Below, piece after piece: positions 1 to 7,677 of a stretch of 64,000 bases of DNA. The translations under genes were made by a program, and so were the position numbers. Within the stretch, counting starts at the first letter, position 1. Every line of letters starts with the position of its first letter. Origin of the DNA: Chryseobacterium paridis (GTDB lineage: Bacteria > Bacteroidota > Bacteroidia > Flavobacteriales > Weeksellaceae). The notes beneath the pieces were generated by a model. The model ran no database searches. It was not told the origin of the DNA and saw nothing but the letters and a program-made list of their open reading frames with translations. The stretch covers positions 1,845,390 through 1,909,389 of the forward strand of contig NZ_JAENHK010000010.1 in the NCBI RefSeq assembly GCF_016595215.1, written 5' to 3'.

Positions 1-158
1 GGCAAACCATTACACCGATGTTTGGATTAGAGTTTCTGAAAAACTATGGTGCCAGAATTCAACTGGGGGTACAATTCGACCGGTATAAAAAACAAATTAT
101 AAATACATCTCAATACAACAGTAATCTATTTATTGTTCAGGTACAAAGTAGATTTTAA
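1..158 (+). CDS. C-terminal end of an outer-membrane beta-barrel protein (porin-like), partial
   Basis: An open frame runs from the window edge (codons in phase with base 3) to a TAA at 156-158 and gives 51 residues. It shows alternating polar and hydrophobic residues and ends in VQSRF. A terminal Phe preceded by a beta-strand pattern is the usual signature of an outer-membrane beta-barrel recognised by the BAM machinery. The stop lies only 20 bp before the DASS transporter gene on the same strand, so it is probably the first visible gene of that operon. A porin bringing dicarboxylates through the outer membrane would fit, but the substrate is inference. Most of the gene is outside the window. 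Confidence 0.6.
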   Translation, partial: QTITPMFGLEFLKNYGARIQLGVQFDRYKKQIINTSQYNSNLFIVQVQSRF

Positions 159-178
159 TCATTAATATCATTACTATT

Positions 179-1609
179 ATGAAAGAAATTAATATCAAGA
201 ATACAGCAATAACTTTTGCTGTTGCCCTTATCATCTGGTTTATTCCTGAGCCTGATGGTGTTACTGCCGATGCATGGCATCTCTTCGCTATTTTTGCGGC
301 TACAATTTTAGGAATTATCCTTAAAGCAGCGCCTATGGGAACCATGTGTATGATGGCGATTGCATTCACAGCATTAACACAGGTCATAGCTCCCGGAGAT
401 GCAGGAAAATCTATTACCAAAGCACTTTCCGGTTTCGGAGATAAAGTGATCTGGCTCATTGGAATTTCATTTTTTATTGCCCGTGGATTCATTAAAACAG
501 GGTTAGGAAACCGTATTGCCTTTTTATTCATCAGGATTTTTGGTAAAAGTTCCCTTGGACTCGCTTATGGTTTGGGACTGGCAGATGTTTGTCTTGCTCC
601 GGCTATTCCTAGTAACACCGCAAGGGGTGGTGGAATCATTTATCCTATCATGAAATCAATGGCAATCAGTTTTGATTCTGTTCCGGAAAAACCTGAAACC
701 CATAGAAAGCTTGGTTCATTTTTAACATTAAACAGTTATTATATGAATCTGATTGCTTCTTCTATGTTTCTAACAGGGACGGCCAGTAACCCCATGTGTC
801 AAAAATTTGCCGCTAACCTTGGCATCAATATCACATGGATGTCGTGGGCAGCAGCAGGTTTCCTACCAGGTCTGGTCGCATTCTTTGTTGTGCCATTGGT
901 ACTGTATAAATTATATCCGCCAGAATTGAAAAAAACAGGTGATGCTCCTAAAATGGCCGCTCAAAAATTAAAAGAAATGGGTCCAATTTCCAGAAATGAA
1001 TGGTTGATGTTATTGGCATTCTTCATTTTATTAGCTCTTTGGATATTTGGGGGTGCCCTTTCAATAGATGCAACTACTACTGCTTTCATAGGATTAACTA
1101 TGCTGTTATTAACTTCTGTATTGACCTGGGAAGATGTAAAATCAGAGAAAGGTGCATGGGATACCATTGTTTGGTTTGCCGTATTGGTGATGATGGCCAG
1201 CTCATTGAATGAACTAGGTTTCATCGGATGGTTCAGTGACCTCATCAAGGTTAAAATTGGTGGATTAAGTTGGCAGATAGCCTTTCCGGTAATTATTGTC
1301 GTTTACTTTTTCAGTCATTATATTTTTGCCAGCGCTACTGCTCATGTTGCCGCCATGTATGCTGCATTATTGGGAGTAGGAGTTGCTGTAGGAATTCCAC
1401 CAATGCTATTGGCGATGATGCTAGGTTTCCTGGGTTCTATATACGGAGTACTTACCCATTACGGTCATGGTCCGGCTCCTGTATTTTTCGGAAGCGGATA
1501 TGTAGAATTGAAAGCCTGGTGGCTTCGTGGCCTTGAAATAGGAATTGTATTGCTTATTATATATATGGTCGTAGGAGGTCTTTGGATGAAAGTCTTAGGA
1601 TATTATTAA
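179..1609 (+). CDS. DASS-family (SLC13/DIT1/CitT-type) dicarboxylate or tricarboxylate transporter
   Basis: The 476-residue inner-membrane protein has about 12 hydrophobic segments. It carries the Ser-Asn-Thr motif in IPSNTARGGGIIYP and a second substrate-site region around GTASNPM, both typical of the CitT/TtdT/DIT1 branch of the divalent anion:Na+ symporter family. Members move succinate, malate, fumarate, 2-oxoglutarate, citrate or tartrate, as Na+ symporters or as antiporters that export succinate. The gene lies 20 bp after a porin-like gene and 20 bp before sdhC, so transport and oxidation or reduction of C4 acids are probably co-expressed. Start ATG at 179. The exact substrate and the direction of transport cannot be read from sequence. 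Confidence 0.88.
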   Translation: MKEINIKNTAITFAVALIIWFIPEPDGVTADAWHLFAIFAATILGIILKAAPMGTMCMMAIAFTALTQVIAPGDAGKSITKALSGFGDKVIWLIGISFFIARGFIKTGLGNRIAFLFIRIFGKSSLGLAYGLGLADVCLAPAIPSNTARGGGIIYPIMKSMAISFDSVPEKPETHRKLGSFLTLNSYYMNLIASSMFLTGTASNPMCQKFAANLGINITWMSWAAAGFLPGLVAFFVVPLVLYKLYPPELKKTGDAPKMAAQKLKEMGPISRNEWLMLLAFFILLALWIFGGALSIDATTTAFIGLTMLLLTSVLTWEDVKSEKGAWDTIVWFAVLVMMASSLNELGFIGWFSDLIKVKIGGLSWQIAFPVIIVVYFFSHYIFASATAHVAAMYAALLGVGVAVGIPPMLLAMMLGFLGSIYGVLTHYGHGPAPVFFGSGYVELKAWWLRGLEIGIVLLIIYMVVGGLWMKVLGYY

Positions 1610-1629
1610 ATAATAAAAACCAAAAAATT

Positions 1630-2286
1630 ATGCTGTCTACATTGTCAAGAAAAATGCTGATGTGTCTTACAGGACTTTTTCTAAGCTTCTTTTTGCTTAT
1701 TCATTTCCTGGGAAATCTTCAGCTATTCCTTCCTCAGGAACAGGCTCATTTACAATTCAATGCCTATTCGCATTTTCTTTCAGGCAACATTGTAATTAAA
1801 ATAGTTTCCTATGTCTTGTATACAAGCATTATTCTTCATGCAATAGATGGTTTGATCATTACTTTAAAGAATAAAAAAACAGGAGGTCAATACAAAACCG
1901 ACAGACGTGGAAGAGCAAGTAAATGGTATTCCCGTAATATGGGAATATTAGGAACTTTACTTCTGATCTTCCTGGTGATCCATTTTCAAAACTTCTGGTA
2001 TGTCTATAAATTTGGCAGCCCACCATTGGACAATAATGGAAATAAAGACCTTTATATTTTGGTGGTCACTGTTTTTAAAGAATGGTGGTATGTCATCATC
2101 TATGTAATTTCCATGGCTGTTTTATGCTATCACCTTATCCATGGGATATACAGTGCGATCAGAACATTAGGATTATACCATCCTAAGTTTGTAAAATGGT
2201 TTAAAACGATAGGAATAGCTTATTCAGTTATTATAAGCATCGGTTTCGCAATTATGCCGATTTATATATTCTTTACCGCTAATTAA
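1630..2286 (+). CDS. sdhC: Succinate dehydrogenase/fumarate reductase cytochrome b558 membrane subunit
   Basis: The 218-residue protein has five transmembrane segments and matches the single-subunit b558-type anchor of menaquinone-linked complex II in Bacteroidota. Conserved membrane histidines suited to ligating two haems b are at H25 (LLIHFLGN), H70, H118 (LVIHFQNF) and H168/H171. It anchors SdhA and SdhB to the inner membrane and exchanges electrons with the quinone pool. The frame is open from an ATG at 1582 inside the upstream gene, but the start at 1630 (MLSTLSRKM) is chosen because it matches the family N-terminus and avoids the overlap. Six bases separate its stop from sdhA. Confidence 0.92.
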   Translation: MLSTLSRKMLMCLTGLFLSFFLLIHFLGNLQLFLPQEQAHLQFNAYSHFLSGNIVIKIVSYVLYTSIILHAIDGLIITLKNKKTGGQYKTDRRGRASKWYSRNMGILGTLLLIFLVIHFQNFWYVYKFGSPPLDNNGNKDLYILVVTVFKEWWYVIIYVISMAVLCYHLIHGIYSAIRTLGLYHPKFVKWFKTIGIAYSVIISIGFAIMPIYIFFTAN

Positions 2287-2292
2287 AATAAA

Positions 2293-4215
2293 ATGATGAT
2301 GATGTTAGATTCTAAAATACCACAGGGACCATTAGAAAAAAAATGGTCCAATTACAAAAAAACCGCTAAACTGGTTAATCCCGCCAACCGCAAAAAACTG
2401 GACATTATTGTAGTTGGAACCGGACTGGCAGGTAGCTCTATCGCAGCATCTTTGGGAGAAATGGGGTACAATGTCAAATCATTCTGTTTTCAGGATAGCC
2501 CCAGAAGAGCCCATTCTGTTGCAGCCCAAGGAGGAGTGAATGCAGCTAAAAACTATAAAAATGATGGGGATAGTGTCTACAGAATGTTTGTTGACACATT
2601 AAAAGGCGGAGACTTCAGAGCCCGTGAAGCCAATGTATACCGTATGGCAGAATGTTCGTTAAACCTCATCGATCAAGCTGTCGCACAAGGAGTACCTTTT
2701 GGAAGAGAATATGGAGGCTATCTCAACAACCGTTCCTTTGGAGGGGTTCAGGTCAGCCGGACATTTTATGCAAGAGGACAAACTGGTCAGCAACTCCTGT
2801 TGGGGGCTTACCAAGCTTTGATGAGACAGGTTGGTAAAAATACAGTACAACTATTTTCCCGACATGAAATGCTGGATCTCGTGGTTATTGATGGAAAGGC
2901 AAGAGGAATTATTGTAAGAAATTTAGACACAGGAGAAATTGAAAGACACTCCGCTCATGCTGTAGTATTAGCAACTGGAGGATATGGTAAGATCTATTAT
3001 CTGTCTACACTAGCCATGGGATGTAATGGTTCTGCCATCTGGAGAGCCCATAAAAAAGGAGCTTTGATGGCATCTCCAAGCTGGATTCAGGTACACCCTA
3101 CTTCACTACCCCAATCAGGAGATTATCAATCGAAATTAACTTTGATGTCTGAATCGCTCCGTAATGACGGCCGAATATGGGTTCCTTTAAAAGAAAATGA
3201 ATCCAGGAATCCCAATGATATTCCTGAAAATGAACGGGATTACTATCTTGAAAGAAGATATCCGGCTTTTGGAAATCTGGCTCCGAGAGATATCTCATCC
3301 AGAGCCGCTAAAGAAAGAATCGATGCCGGATTTGGAATTGGTCCTTTAAAAAATGCCGTTTATCTGGATTTTTCCAAAGCTATTAAAGAACAGGGAAAAG
3401 AGAAGATCCAGGAGAAGTATGGAAATTTATTTGACATGTACCTTAAAATTACAGGTTATGATGCTTATAAAGAGCCGATGATGATCTCTCCTTCTGCTCA
3501 CTTTTCAATGGGTGGTTTATGGGTGGATTATGAACTGATGACTACTATTCCCGGATTATTTGCTTTAGGAGAAGCGAACTTTGCCGATCATGGAGCTAAC
3601 AGACTTGGGGCTAATTCTCTTCTTCAGGCTTCAGTGGATGGCTATTTTATTGCGCCCTACACCATTGCCAATTATTTATCTAATGAGATTCATACTGGAA
3701 AAATACCAACGGAAGATCCTGCATTTGAACGAGCTGAAGGTGATGTAAAAAAACAGATAGAAGATCTTATAAATATCAAAGGAACAAAAACCGTTGATCA
3801 TTATCATAAAACTTTAGGAAAGTTGCTATATGACTATTGTGGTTTAGCAAGAAATGAGAAAGGACTGAAATACGCTATTGAAGAAATACAAAAGCTAAAA
3901 TCAGAATTTTATCAGAACGTAAGAGTTTCCGGACACGGAAATAATATGAATACCGAATTAGAAAAAGCAGGCCGCGTAGCTGATTATTTTGAAATCGGTG
4001 AACTGATGTGCTATGATGCCCTAACCAGAAATGAATCATGTGGCGCTCATTTCCGGGAGGAATATCAAACTGCTGATGGAGAAGCATTAAGAAATGATAA
4101 TGAATTTCAATTTATTTCTGCATGGGCATGGAAAGGAGAAAACAATGAACCTGAATTAATTAAAGAACCGCTTGTATTTGAAGAAATACAGCCAACGGTA
4201 AGAAGTTATAAATAA
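2293..4215 (+). CDS. sdhA: Succinate dehydrogenase/fumarate reductase flavoprotein subunit
   Basis: The 640-residue protein has an N-terminal FAD-binding Rossmann motif (VVGTGLAG, residues 41-48) and the RRAHSVAAQGG motif whose H74 should carry covalent FAD. It also has the active-site regions HPTSLPQSG, RNDGRIWVP, SAHFSMGG and GANRLGANSLLQ. It catalyses succinate/fumarate interconversion at the cytoplasmic face of the membrane. The start is uncertain by three codons because four ATGs lie in a row at 2293-2304. Compared with the main flavobacterial SdhA as I remember it, several loops differ (for example HPTSLPQSG where I expect HPTCIPVSG), so this may be a second, specialised complex. It belongs to the transporter-sdhCAB operon. 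Confidence 0.93.
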   Translation: MMMMLDSKIPQGPLEKKWSNYKKTAKLVNPANRKKLDIIVVGTGLAGSSIAASLGEMGYNVKSFCFQDSPRRAHSVAAQGGVNAAKNYKNDGDSVYRMFVDTLKGGDFRAREANVYRMAECSLNLIDQAVAQGVPFGREYGGYLNNRSFGGVQVSRTFYARGQTGQQLLLGAYQALMRQVGKNTVQLFSRHEMLDLVVIDGKARGIIVRNLDTGEIERHSAHAVVLATGGYGKIYYLSTLAMGCNGSAIWRAHKKGALMASPSWIQVHPTSLPQSGDYQSKLTLMSESLRNDGRIWVPLKENESRNPNDIPENERDYYLERRYPAFGNLAPRDISSRAAKERIDAGFGIGPLKNAVYLDFSKAIKEQGKEKIQEKYGNLFDMYLKITGYDAYKEPMMISPSAHFSMGGLWVDYELMTTIPGLFALGEANFADHGANRLGANSLLQASVDGYFIAPYTIANYLSNEIHTGKIPTEDPAFERAEGDVKKQIEDLINIKGTKTVDHYHKTLGKLLYDYCGLARNEKGLKYAIEEIQKLKSEFYQNVRVSGHGNNMNTELEKAGRVADYFEIGELMCYDALTRNESCGAHFREEYQTADGEALRNDNEFQFISAWAWKGENNEPELIKEPLVFEEIQPTVRSYK

Positions 4216-4227
4216 AAAACAAAAATT

Positions 4228-4977
4228 ATGGATTTACATCTTAAAATATGGAGACAGAAAGATAAAGAAAGTGAGGGGAAGCTGGTAAATTATGATTTAA
4301 AAGAATTGAATTCCCATATGTCTTTTCTTGAAATGCTTGACACTTTAAATGAAAAACTCATTGTGGAGGGTGAAGAACCTGTAGAGTTCGATCATGACTG
4401 CCGTGAAGGAATCTGTGGGCAATGTGGAATGATGATCAATGGGCTAGCTCATGGTCCTTTGGAACATACCACAACCTGCCAACTGCATCTTCGTTCCTTC
4501 AAAGATGGAGAAACGATTGTTATAGAACCGTTTCGTGCAGAAGCATTTCCTATAAAAAGAGATTTAAAAGTAGACCGTTCAGCATTTGACAGAATTATTT
4601 CTTCAGGAGGTTTCGTTTCTATAAATACGGGGCAAGCTCCTGATGCAACGGCAATTGCTATTACTCATCAAACTGCTGAAGAAGCTTTTGATTCTGCTGC
4701 ATGTATTGGATGCGGAGCTTGTGTAGCGACCTGCAAAAATGCAAGTGCTGCCTTGTTTACATCTGCTAAAATTACACACATGGCATTGCTTCCGCAAGGA
4801 AAAGAAGAAAGAAGCACCCGCGTTATCAATATGGTTACACAAATGGACAAAGAATTATTCGGACACTGTTCTAATACAGAAGCCTGTGAGGTAGAATGCC
4901 CGCAAGGAATCTCCGTTCTCAATATTGCCAGAATGAATTATGAATACAGCAGAGCTTTATTTTTCGGCAAAAAGTAG
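4228..4977 (+). CDS. sdhB: Succinate dehydrogenase/fumarate reductase iron-sulfur subunit
   Basis: The 249-residue protein carries all three Fe-S clusters of complex II. The [2Fe-2S] ligands are C58, C63, C66 and C84 (CREGICGQC...C). The [4Fe-4S] site is CIGCGACVATCK (C159, C162, C165, C169). The [3Fe-4S] site is built from C214, C220 and C224 (CSNTEACEVEC). It passes electrons between FAD in SdhA and haem/quinone in SdhC. It begins 12 bp after sdhA and closes the operon. The next sequence is an imperfect inverted repeat that may act as the transcript end. Confidence 0.94.
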   Translation: MDLHLKIWRQKDKESEGKLVNYDLKELNSHMSFLEMLDTLNEKLIVEGEEPVEFDHDCREGICGQCGMMINGLAHGPLEHTTTCQLHLRSFKDGETIVIEPFRAEAFPIKRDLKVDRSAFDRIISSGGFVSINTGQAPDATAIAITHQTAEEAFDSAACIGCGACVATCKNASAALFTSAKITHMALLPQGKEERSTRVINMVTQMDKELFGHCSNTEACEVECPQGISVLNIARMNYEYSRALFFGKK

Positions 4978-5150
4978 GCAAAAAGTTAATTAGCGGATTT
5001 GTAAAATCGTTAAATAGCGAAAAGGCAAAAGGGCAAAATTGCTTTTACCCTTTTTACTTATATTTCTCTTACCAACTATCTTCCGACTGTCTTACAATTT
5101 TACAAATCCGCGATTTTGCCTTTCAGCGATTTCGCCTTTTTGCCTTTCAT
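4976..5150. repeat. Intergenic inverted repeat with GGCAAAA-rich arms
   Basis: Between convergent sdhB and the nucleoid-associated gene lie two related arms rich in GGCAAAA and GCGAAAA. The clearest match is GCGGATTTGTAAAA at 4993-5006 against its exact reverse complement at 5098-5111. The surrounding words (AAAAGGCAAAAGGGC against GCCTTTTTGCCTTT) also pair loosely. There is no coding sequence. It may act as a bidirectional transcript end or be a member of a dispersed intergenic repeat family. I cannot count genome copies. Confidence 0.6.
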
Positions 5151-5153
5151 CTC

Positions 5154-6167
5154 CTACACCTCTTTATCAAAATACAGCATATAGAACTTCCCTTTCTCAT
5201 CCTGTCCCTGTTCCAGCATTTTTCTGTCTCCGTGGATATAGATGTGGAAATTCTTGTCTAATTTAATAATGCTTTTGAAGTGTCTCTGTGTCTTTTTAAC
5301 AGCTGCTTCACTGATCGGAAATTCTTCAGCAATATTGATTTGCATGTCTTGTTCGTAATCTGTTTTAAAATTATTAAAACTTTCAATCACGTGTTCATCT
5401 CCTAAAACTTCAGCTGCAAAATCATCCAATTTGAATTCTTCTTTTTCTTTGAAGAAATTAATGGATTTATTTAGAAAGTCAGCCTGATCCGCTTTTGAAA
5501 CCTCAAACTCCTGAGGAAGTTGTTTTGTGATGTAATCTTTATACACCATCAGCGCTTCCTGAGTATGGAAATATTCATCATCACGCTGTTTTACTTTCAA
5601 GAAATCCTCGAACCAGTAATACATATCTCCGTTTTTGTTGTTATCAACTACAGATAATACATATCCATTTTCTTTATGATTATTGTAGATCAAAGCAGCT
5701 TTATCAATTTTTGACAACCCAATTCCTTGATCTTTTTCTAATCCAAAGGTCTCATCCTGAGGGAATATTTTTAAGAAAGATTCTCTTTTTTCAGTTTTAA
5801 AAATTCCGATCTTATCCACTTTTTCATCTCCCTCTCTTTCATCTTCAAAGAAAACGATAAATAGTTCACCTCCCTGAACCCTCGGATTTTCAGCAGCTTC
5901 AAAAAGATGTTTAGCAATATTTTCTGCTTCCCAAAGGAATTTGGCTTTATCCTCAAAAATCTCAGATACCGAGCTGTAAACAGGATTATTTACTAAATAA
6001 GTATCACTATAAAACTGGTAGGTTTCCTCTGTTTTAAAAGAGCCTAAAAAATATTCTTCAAGCATTTCTGCCATTCCCTCTTCCAGCTGTAACTCTTCCT
6101 GGGAAAGCGTTAATGATTCACCATTGATTTTATTTCCTACTCTGTGTACTATAATTTTTGAAAACAT
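5154..6167 (-). CDS. Nucleoid-associated protein (NdpA/YejK-like, 37-kDa family)
   Basis: The 337-residue soluble protein starts MFSKIIVHRVGNK and matches the family of 37-kDa nucleoid-associated proteins, as E. coli YejK. It has no signal peptide or membrane segment, and its composition is acidic and lysine-rich. Family members bind DNA and associate with the nucleoid; the exact role is unknown. A good -7 element (TATCTTTG on the minus strand) lies about 20 bp before the ATG. It is monocistronic and convergent with sdhB. Confidence 0.8.
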   Translation of the reverse strand: MFSKIIVHRVGNKINGESLTLSQEELQLEEGMAEMLEEYFLGSFKTEETYQFYSDTYLVNNPVYSSVSEIFEDKAKFLWEAENIAKHLFEAAENPRVQGGELFIVFFEDEREGDEKVDKIGIFKTEKRESFLKIFPQDETFGLEKDQGIGLSKIDKAALIYNNHKENGYVLSVVDNNKNGDMYYWFEDFLKVKQRDDEYFHTQEALMVYKDYITKQLPQEFEVSKADQADFLNKSINFFKEKEEFKLDDFAAEVLGDEHVIESFNNFKTDYEQDMQINIAEEFPISEAAVKKTQRHFKSIIKLDKNFHIYIHGDRKMLEQGQDEKGKFYMLYFDKEV

Positions 6168-6186
6168 TTTTGATTTTTATGGATTG

Positions 6187-6194
6187 CAAAGATA
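6187..6194 (-). promoter_or_regulatory. -7 promoter element of the nucleoid-associated protein gene
   Basis: The minus strand reads TATCTTTG, an exact match to the Bacteroidota TAnnTTTG consensus, about 20 bp before the ATG at 6167. No clear -33 TTG is present at the usual spacing. Confidence 0.55.
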
Positions 6195-6292
6195 TTAATA
6201 ATCTCAAACATCGGGCAGCATTTCGTTTTGATAATAACCTTATCATTTTGAATAGGTTTTTAACACAAAAAATTTAAACGGAAATTCGCAAC

Positions 6293-6322
6293 AATTTGAT
6301 TTAAAACACTTTAAATCAAATT
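6293..6322. promoter_or_regulatory. Perfect 13-4-13 inverted repeat upstream of the small-protein operon
   Basis: AATTTGATTTAAA (6293-6305), spacer ACAC, then its exact reverse complement TTTAAATCAAATT (6310-6322). It lies 48 bp before the 54-residue ORF at 6371. It could be an operator for a dimeric regulator or form an RNA hairpin. No T-run follows, so it is a poor terminator. Confidence 0.6.
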
Positions 6323-6370
6323 CAAATTCAAAGGAATACAATTGGCATCATCATTCTCAAAACATAAAAA

Positions 6371-6535
6371 ATGGACTTAAAGACTTTAAACAGAATCGAC
6401 AGATTAAGAAGATTAAAAAGCAGAGGACCACAAACTCCGAAATGGATGAAACCATATCACCTGCTGTTTATCGCATTCTTAGTGCTTTTTATTTTTGGAG
6501 GATTTATAAAATTTTTAGAACAAAATCATTATTAA
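6371..6535 (+). CDS. Small single-span membrane protein (54 aa), module 1
   Basis: The ATG at 6371 opens a 54-residue frame ending in TAA at 6533-6535. The N-terminal 29 residues are strongly basic (RIDRLRRLKSRG). One hydrophobic helix follows (about residues 31-49, LLFIAFLVLFIFGGFIKFL) and then a short tail. The positive-inside rule predicts a cytoplasmic N-terminus. The stop is separated by one base from the next ATG (TAA-T-ATG), which strongly suggests translational coupling with the 118-residue gene. Function unknown. A similar small membrane ORF precedes the paralogue downstream. Confidence 0.7.
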   Translation: MDLKTLNRIDRLRRLKSRGPQTPKWMKPYHLLFIAFLVLFIFGGFIKFLEQNHY

Positions 6536-6536
6536 T

Positions 6537-6893
6537 ATGAATTATTTACAAGCCGTTCAGGAAATTACAGAAGTAATTCCTAGTATACAGTATGAATTAG
6601 ATGAAGCTAAGACACAAAGTTCTTACAGTGTCATGAAAACTTTTACAGATCATATCAGAAAGATGATCCGACATAATGATAGAACTTTATTATTTAAATG
6701 TTTAAAAAAGATGGGCAACATTTACAAAAATGGCGATGTCGTACTCAAAAATGCGATAGAATGTACTTTCATCTATTCACTGGACAATGTTACCAGCTAC
6801 TGCAGTGAGGAATACCGAAAGGCTATTTTTAATCATATGTCTAAAGATTTGCAGAAAATTTATGCCAAGCAGATTTATACCCATGGTATATAA
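6537..6893 (+). CDS. Small helical protein of unknown function, module 1
   Basis: The 118-residue soluble, probably all-helical protein has no signal peptide. Its C-terminal half (MGNIYKNGD...VLKNAIE...F...NHMSKDLQKIYAKQ) aligns with the protein at 7215-7613 (MEGIYRNAD...VKDIIE...F...QYMPVNFQEIYLEQ), so the two are diverged paralogues. The pattern recalls short DUF7674-type proteins, but I cannot confirm that. It is translationally coupled to the 54-residue membrane protein upstream. A 13-codon frame (MAVIEKKKSNIPS) overlaps its stop as TAATG at 6893 and may be a remnant. Function unknown. Confidence 0.75.
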   Translation: MNYLQAVQEITEVIPSIQYELDEAKTQSSYSVMKTFTDHIRKMIRHNDRTLLFKCLKKMGNIYKNGDVVLKNAIECTFIYSLDNVTSYCSEEYRKAIFNHMSKDLQKIYAKQIYTHGI

Positions 6894-7029
6894 TGGCAGT
6901 AATCGAGAAGAAAAAATCAAACATTCCGTCATAAAAGTCAGACTTTCCGGTAAAAGAAGATTCTGAAAAACTGACACATGAATTTTTTATTACATTTTTC
7001 AACTATTTCATTACAAAATTATCATTATT

Positions 7030-7161
7030 ATGAGAACAAAAATCAGAAAACAATTCGACTGGAAACAGTGGAAAGAGTCGAATTCCAGACACAATATTGA
7101 AATCATGGCTACTCATATCGCATTGATTATTGGCGTATTTATTTTTGCTGCATGTTTATAA
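7030..7161 (+). CDS. Small single-span membrane protein (43 aa), module 2
   Basis: The ATG at 7030 gives 43 residues ending at TAA 7159-7161. The first half is charged and basic (MRTKIRKQFDWKQWKE). One hydrophobic helix follows (about residues 26-43, MATHIALIIGVFIFAACL). It matches the position and design of the 54-residue ORF at 6371: basic N-terminus, one membrane span, followed by a helical paralogue. Sequence similarity between the two small proteins is limited to this layout. Function unknown. Confidence 0.6.
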   Translation: MRTKIRKQFDWKQWKESNSRHNIEIMATHIALIIGVFIFAACL

Positions 7162-7214
7162 GTTTGGTACAGTTTTGGCGGCTGTAAAAGAGTTTGAAAA
7201 ATAAAATATTATTT

Positions 7215-7613
7215 ATGATGAACGAGCCAATGCAAACTATTAATGAAGAGACAGCTGTGGAGTATTTAAAATTTTTCTATCCGACACTTAGAAGAGAGAT
7301 CACTCAATTATCGGTGCAAAAAAACTTTGCAGGTATTATCCAATCAACAGTTAACTACTTAAAGAACCTTTTACGGGAATCTAAAATTAATATTATCGGC
7401 CATCACATCAAACTGATGGAAGGGATCTATCGGAATGCAGATGCCTATGTAAAAGACATTATCGAAAATCTTTTCGTAAGATCTTTTGAAAGCTTTAAGA
7501 AGCATACTAAAATACAGCACTGGAATGCCATTTTCCAATACATGCCTGTCAATTTCCAGGAGATCTATCTGGAACAACAAAAAAAGGATCAAATATTTTT
7601 TGGTAAAAAATAA
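7215..7613 (+). CDS. Small helical protein of unknown function, module 2 (paralogue of 6537-6893)
   Basis: A 132-residue helical protein when started at the ATG at 7215; the frame is also open from a TTG at 7194. The stretch MEGIYRNADAYVKDIIE and the closing FQEIYLEQQ match the upstream paralogue in order and spacing. There is no signal peptide. It follows the 43-residue membrane ORF by 53 bp and ends directly before a strong bidirectional terminator. The repeated order 'membrane peptide, then helical protein' suggests the pairs act together, but no function is known. Confidence 0.75.
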   Translation: MMNEPMQTINEETAVEYLKFFYPTLRREITQLSVQKNFAGIIQSTVNYLKNLLRESKINIIGHHIKLMEGIYRNADAYVKDIIENLFVRSFESFKKHTKIQHWNAIFQYMPVNFQEIYLEQQKKDQIFFGKK

Positions 7614-7618
7614 TAAGA

Positions 7619-7652
7619 AACGCCCCGGAATCTTTCGATTCCGGGGCGTTTT
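7619..7652. terminator. Strong bidirectional terminator
   Basis: AACGCCCCGGAATC, loop TTTC, then the exact complement, followed by TT. It lies between the module-2 gene and the convergent thioredoxin-like gene. Confidence 0.9.
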
Positions 7653-7677
7653 ATAATTAATACTTTGCAGAGCTTTT

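Noticed and set aside
1582..1629. Longer start of sdhC overlapping the DASS gene
   Set aside because: The extension does not match the family N-terminus, and MLSTLSRKM is the expected start.
5039..5266. 75-residue plus-strand frame in the sdhB/nucleoid-protein gap
   Set aside because: It runs through the inverted repeat and into the antisense of the nucleoid-associated gene; its composition is non-protein-like.
6893..6934. 13-codon ORF overlapping the stop at 6893
   Set aside because: Too short and with no other support than the TAATG overlap; noted only as a possible remnant.
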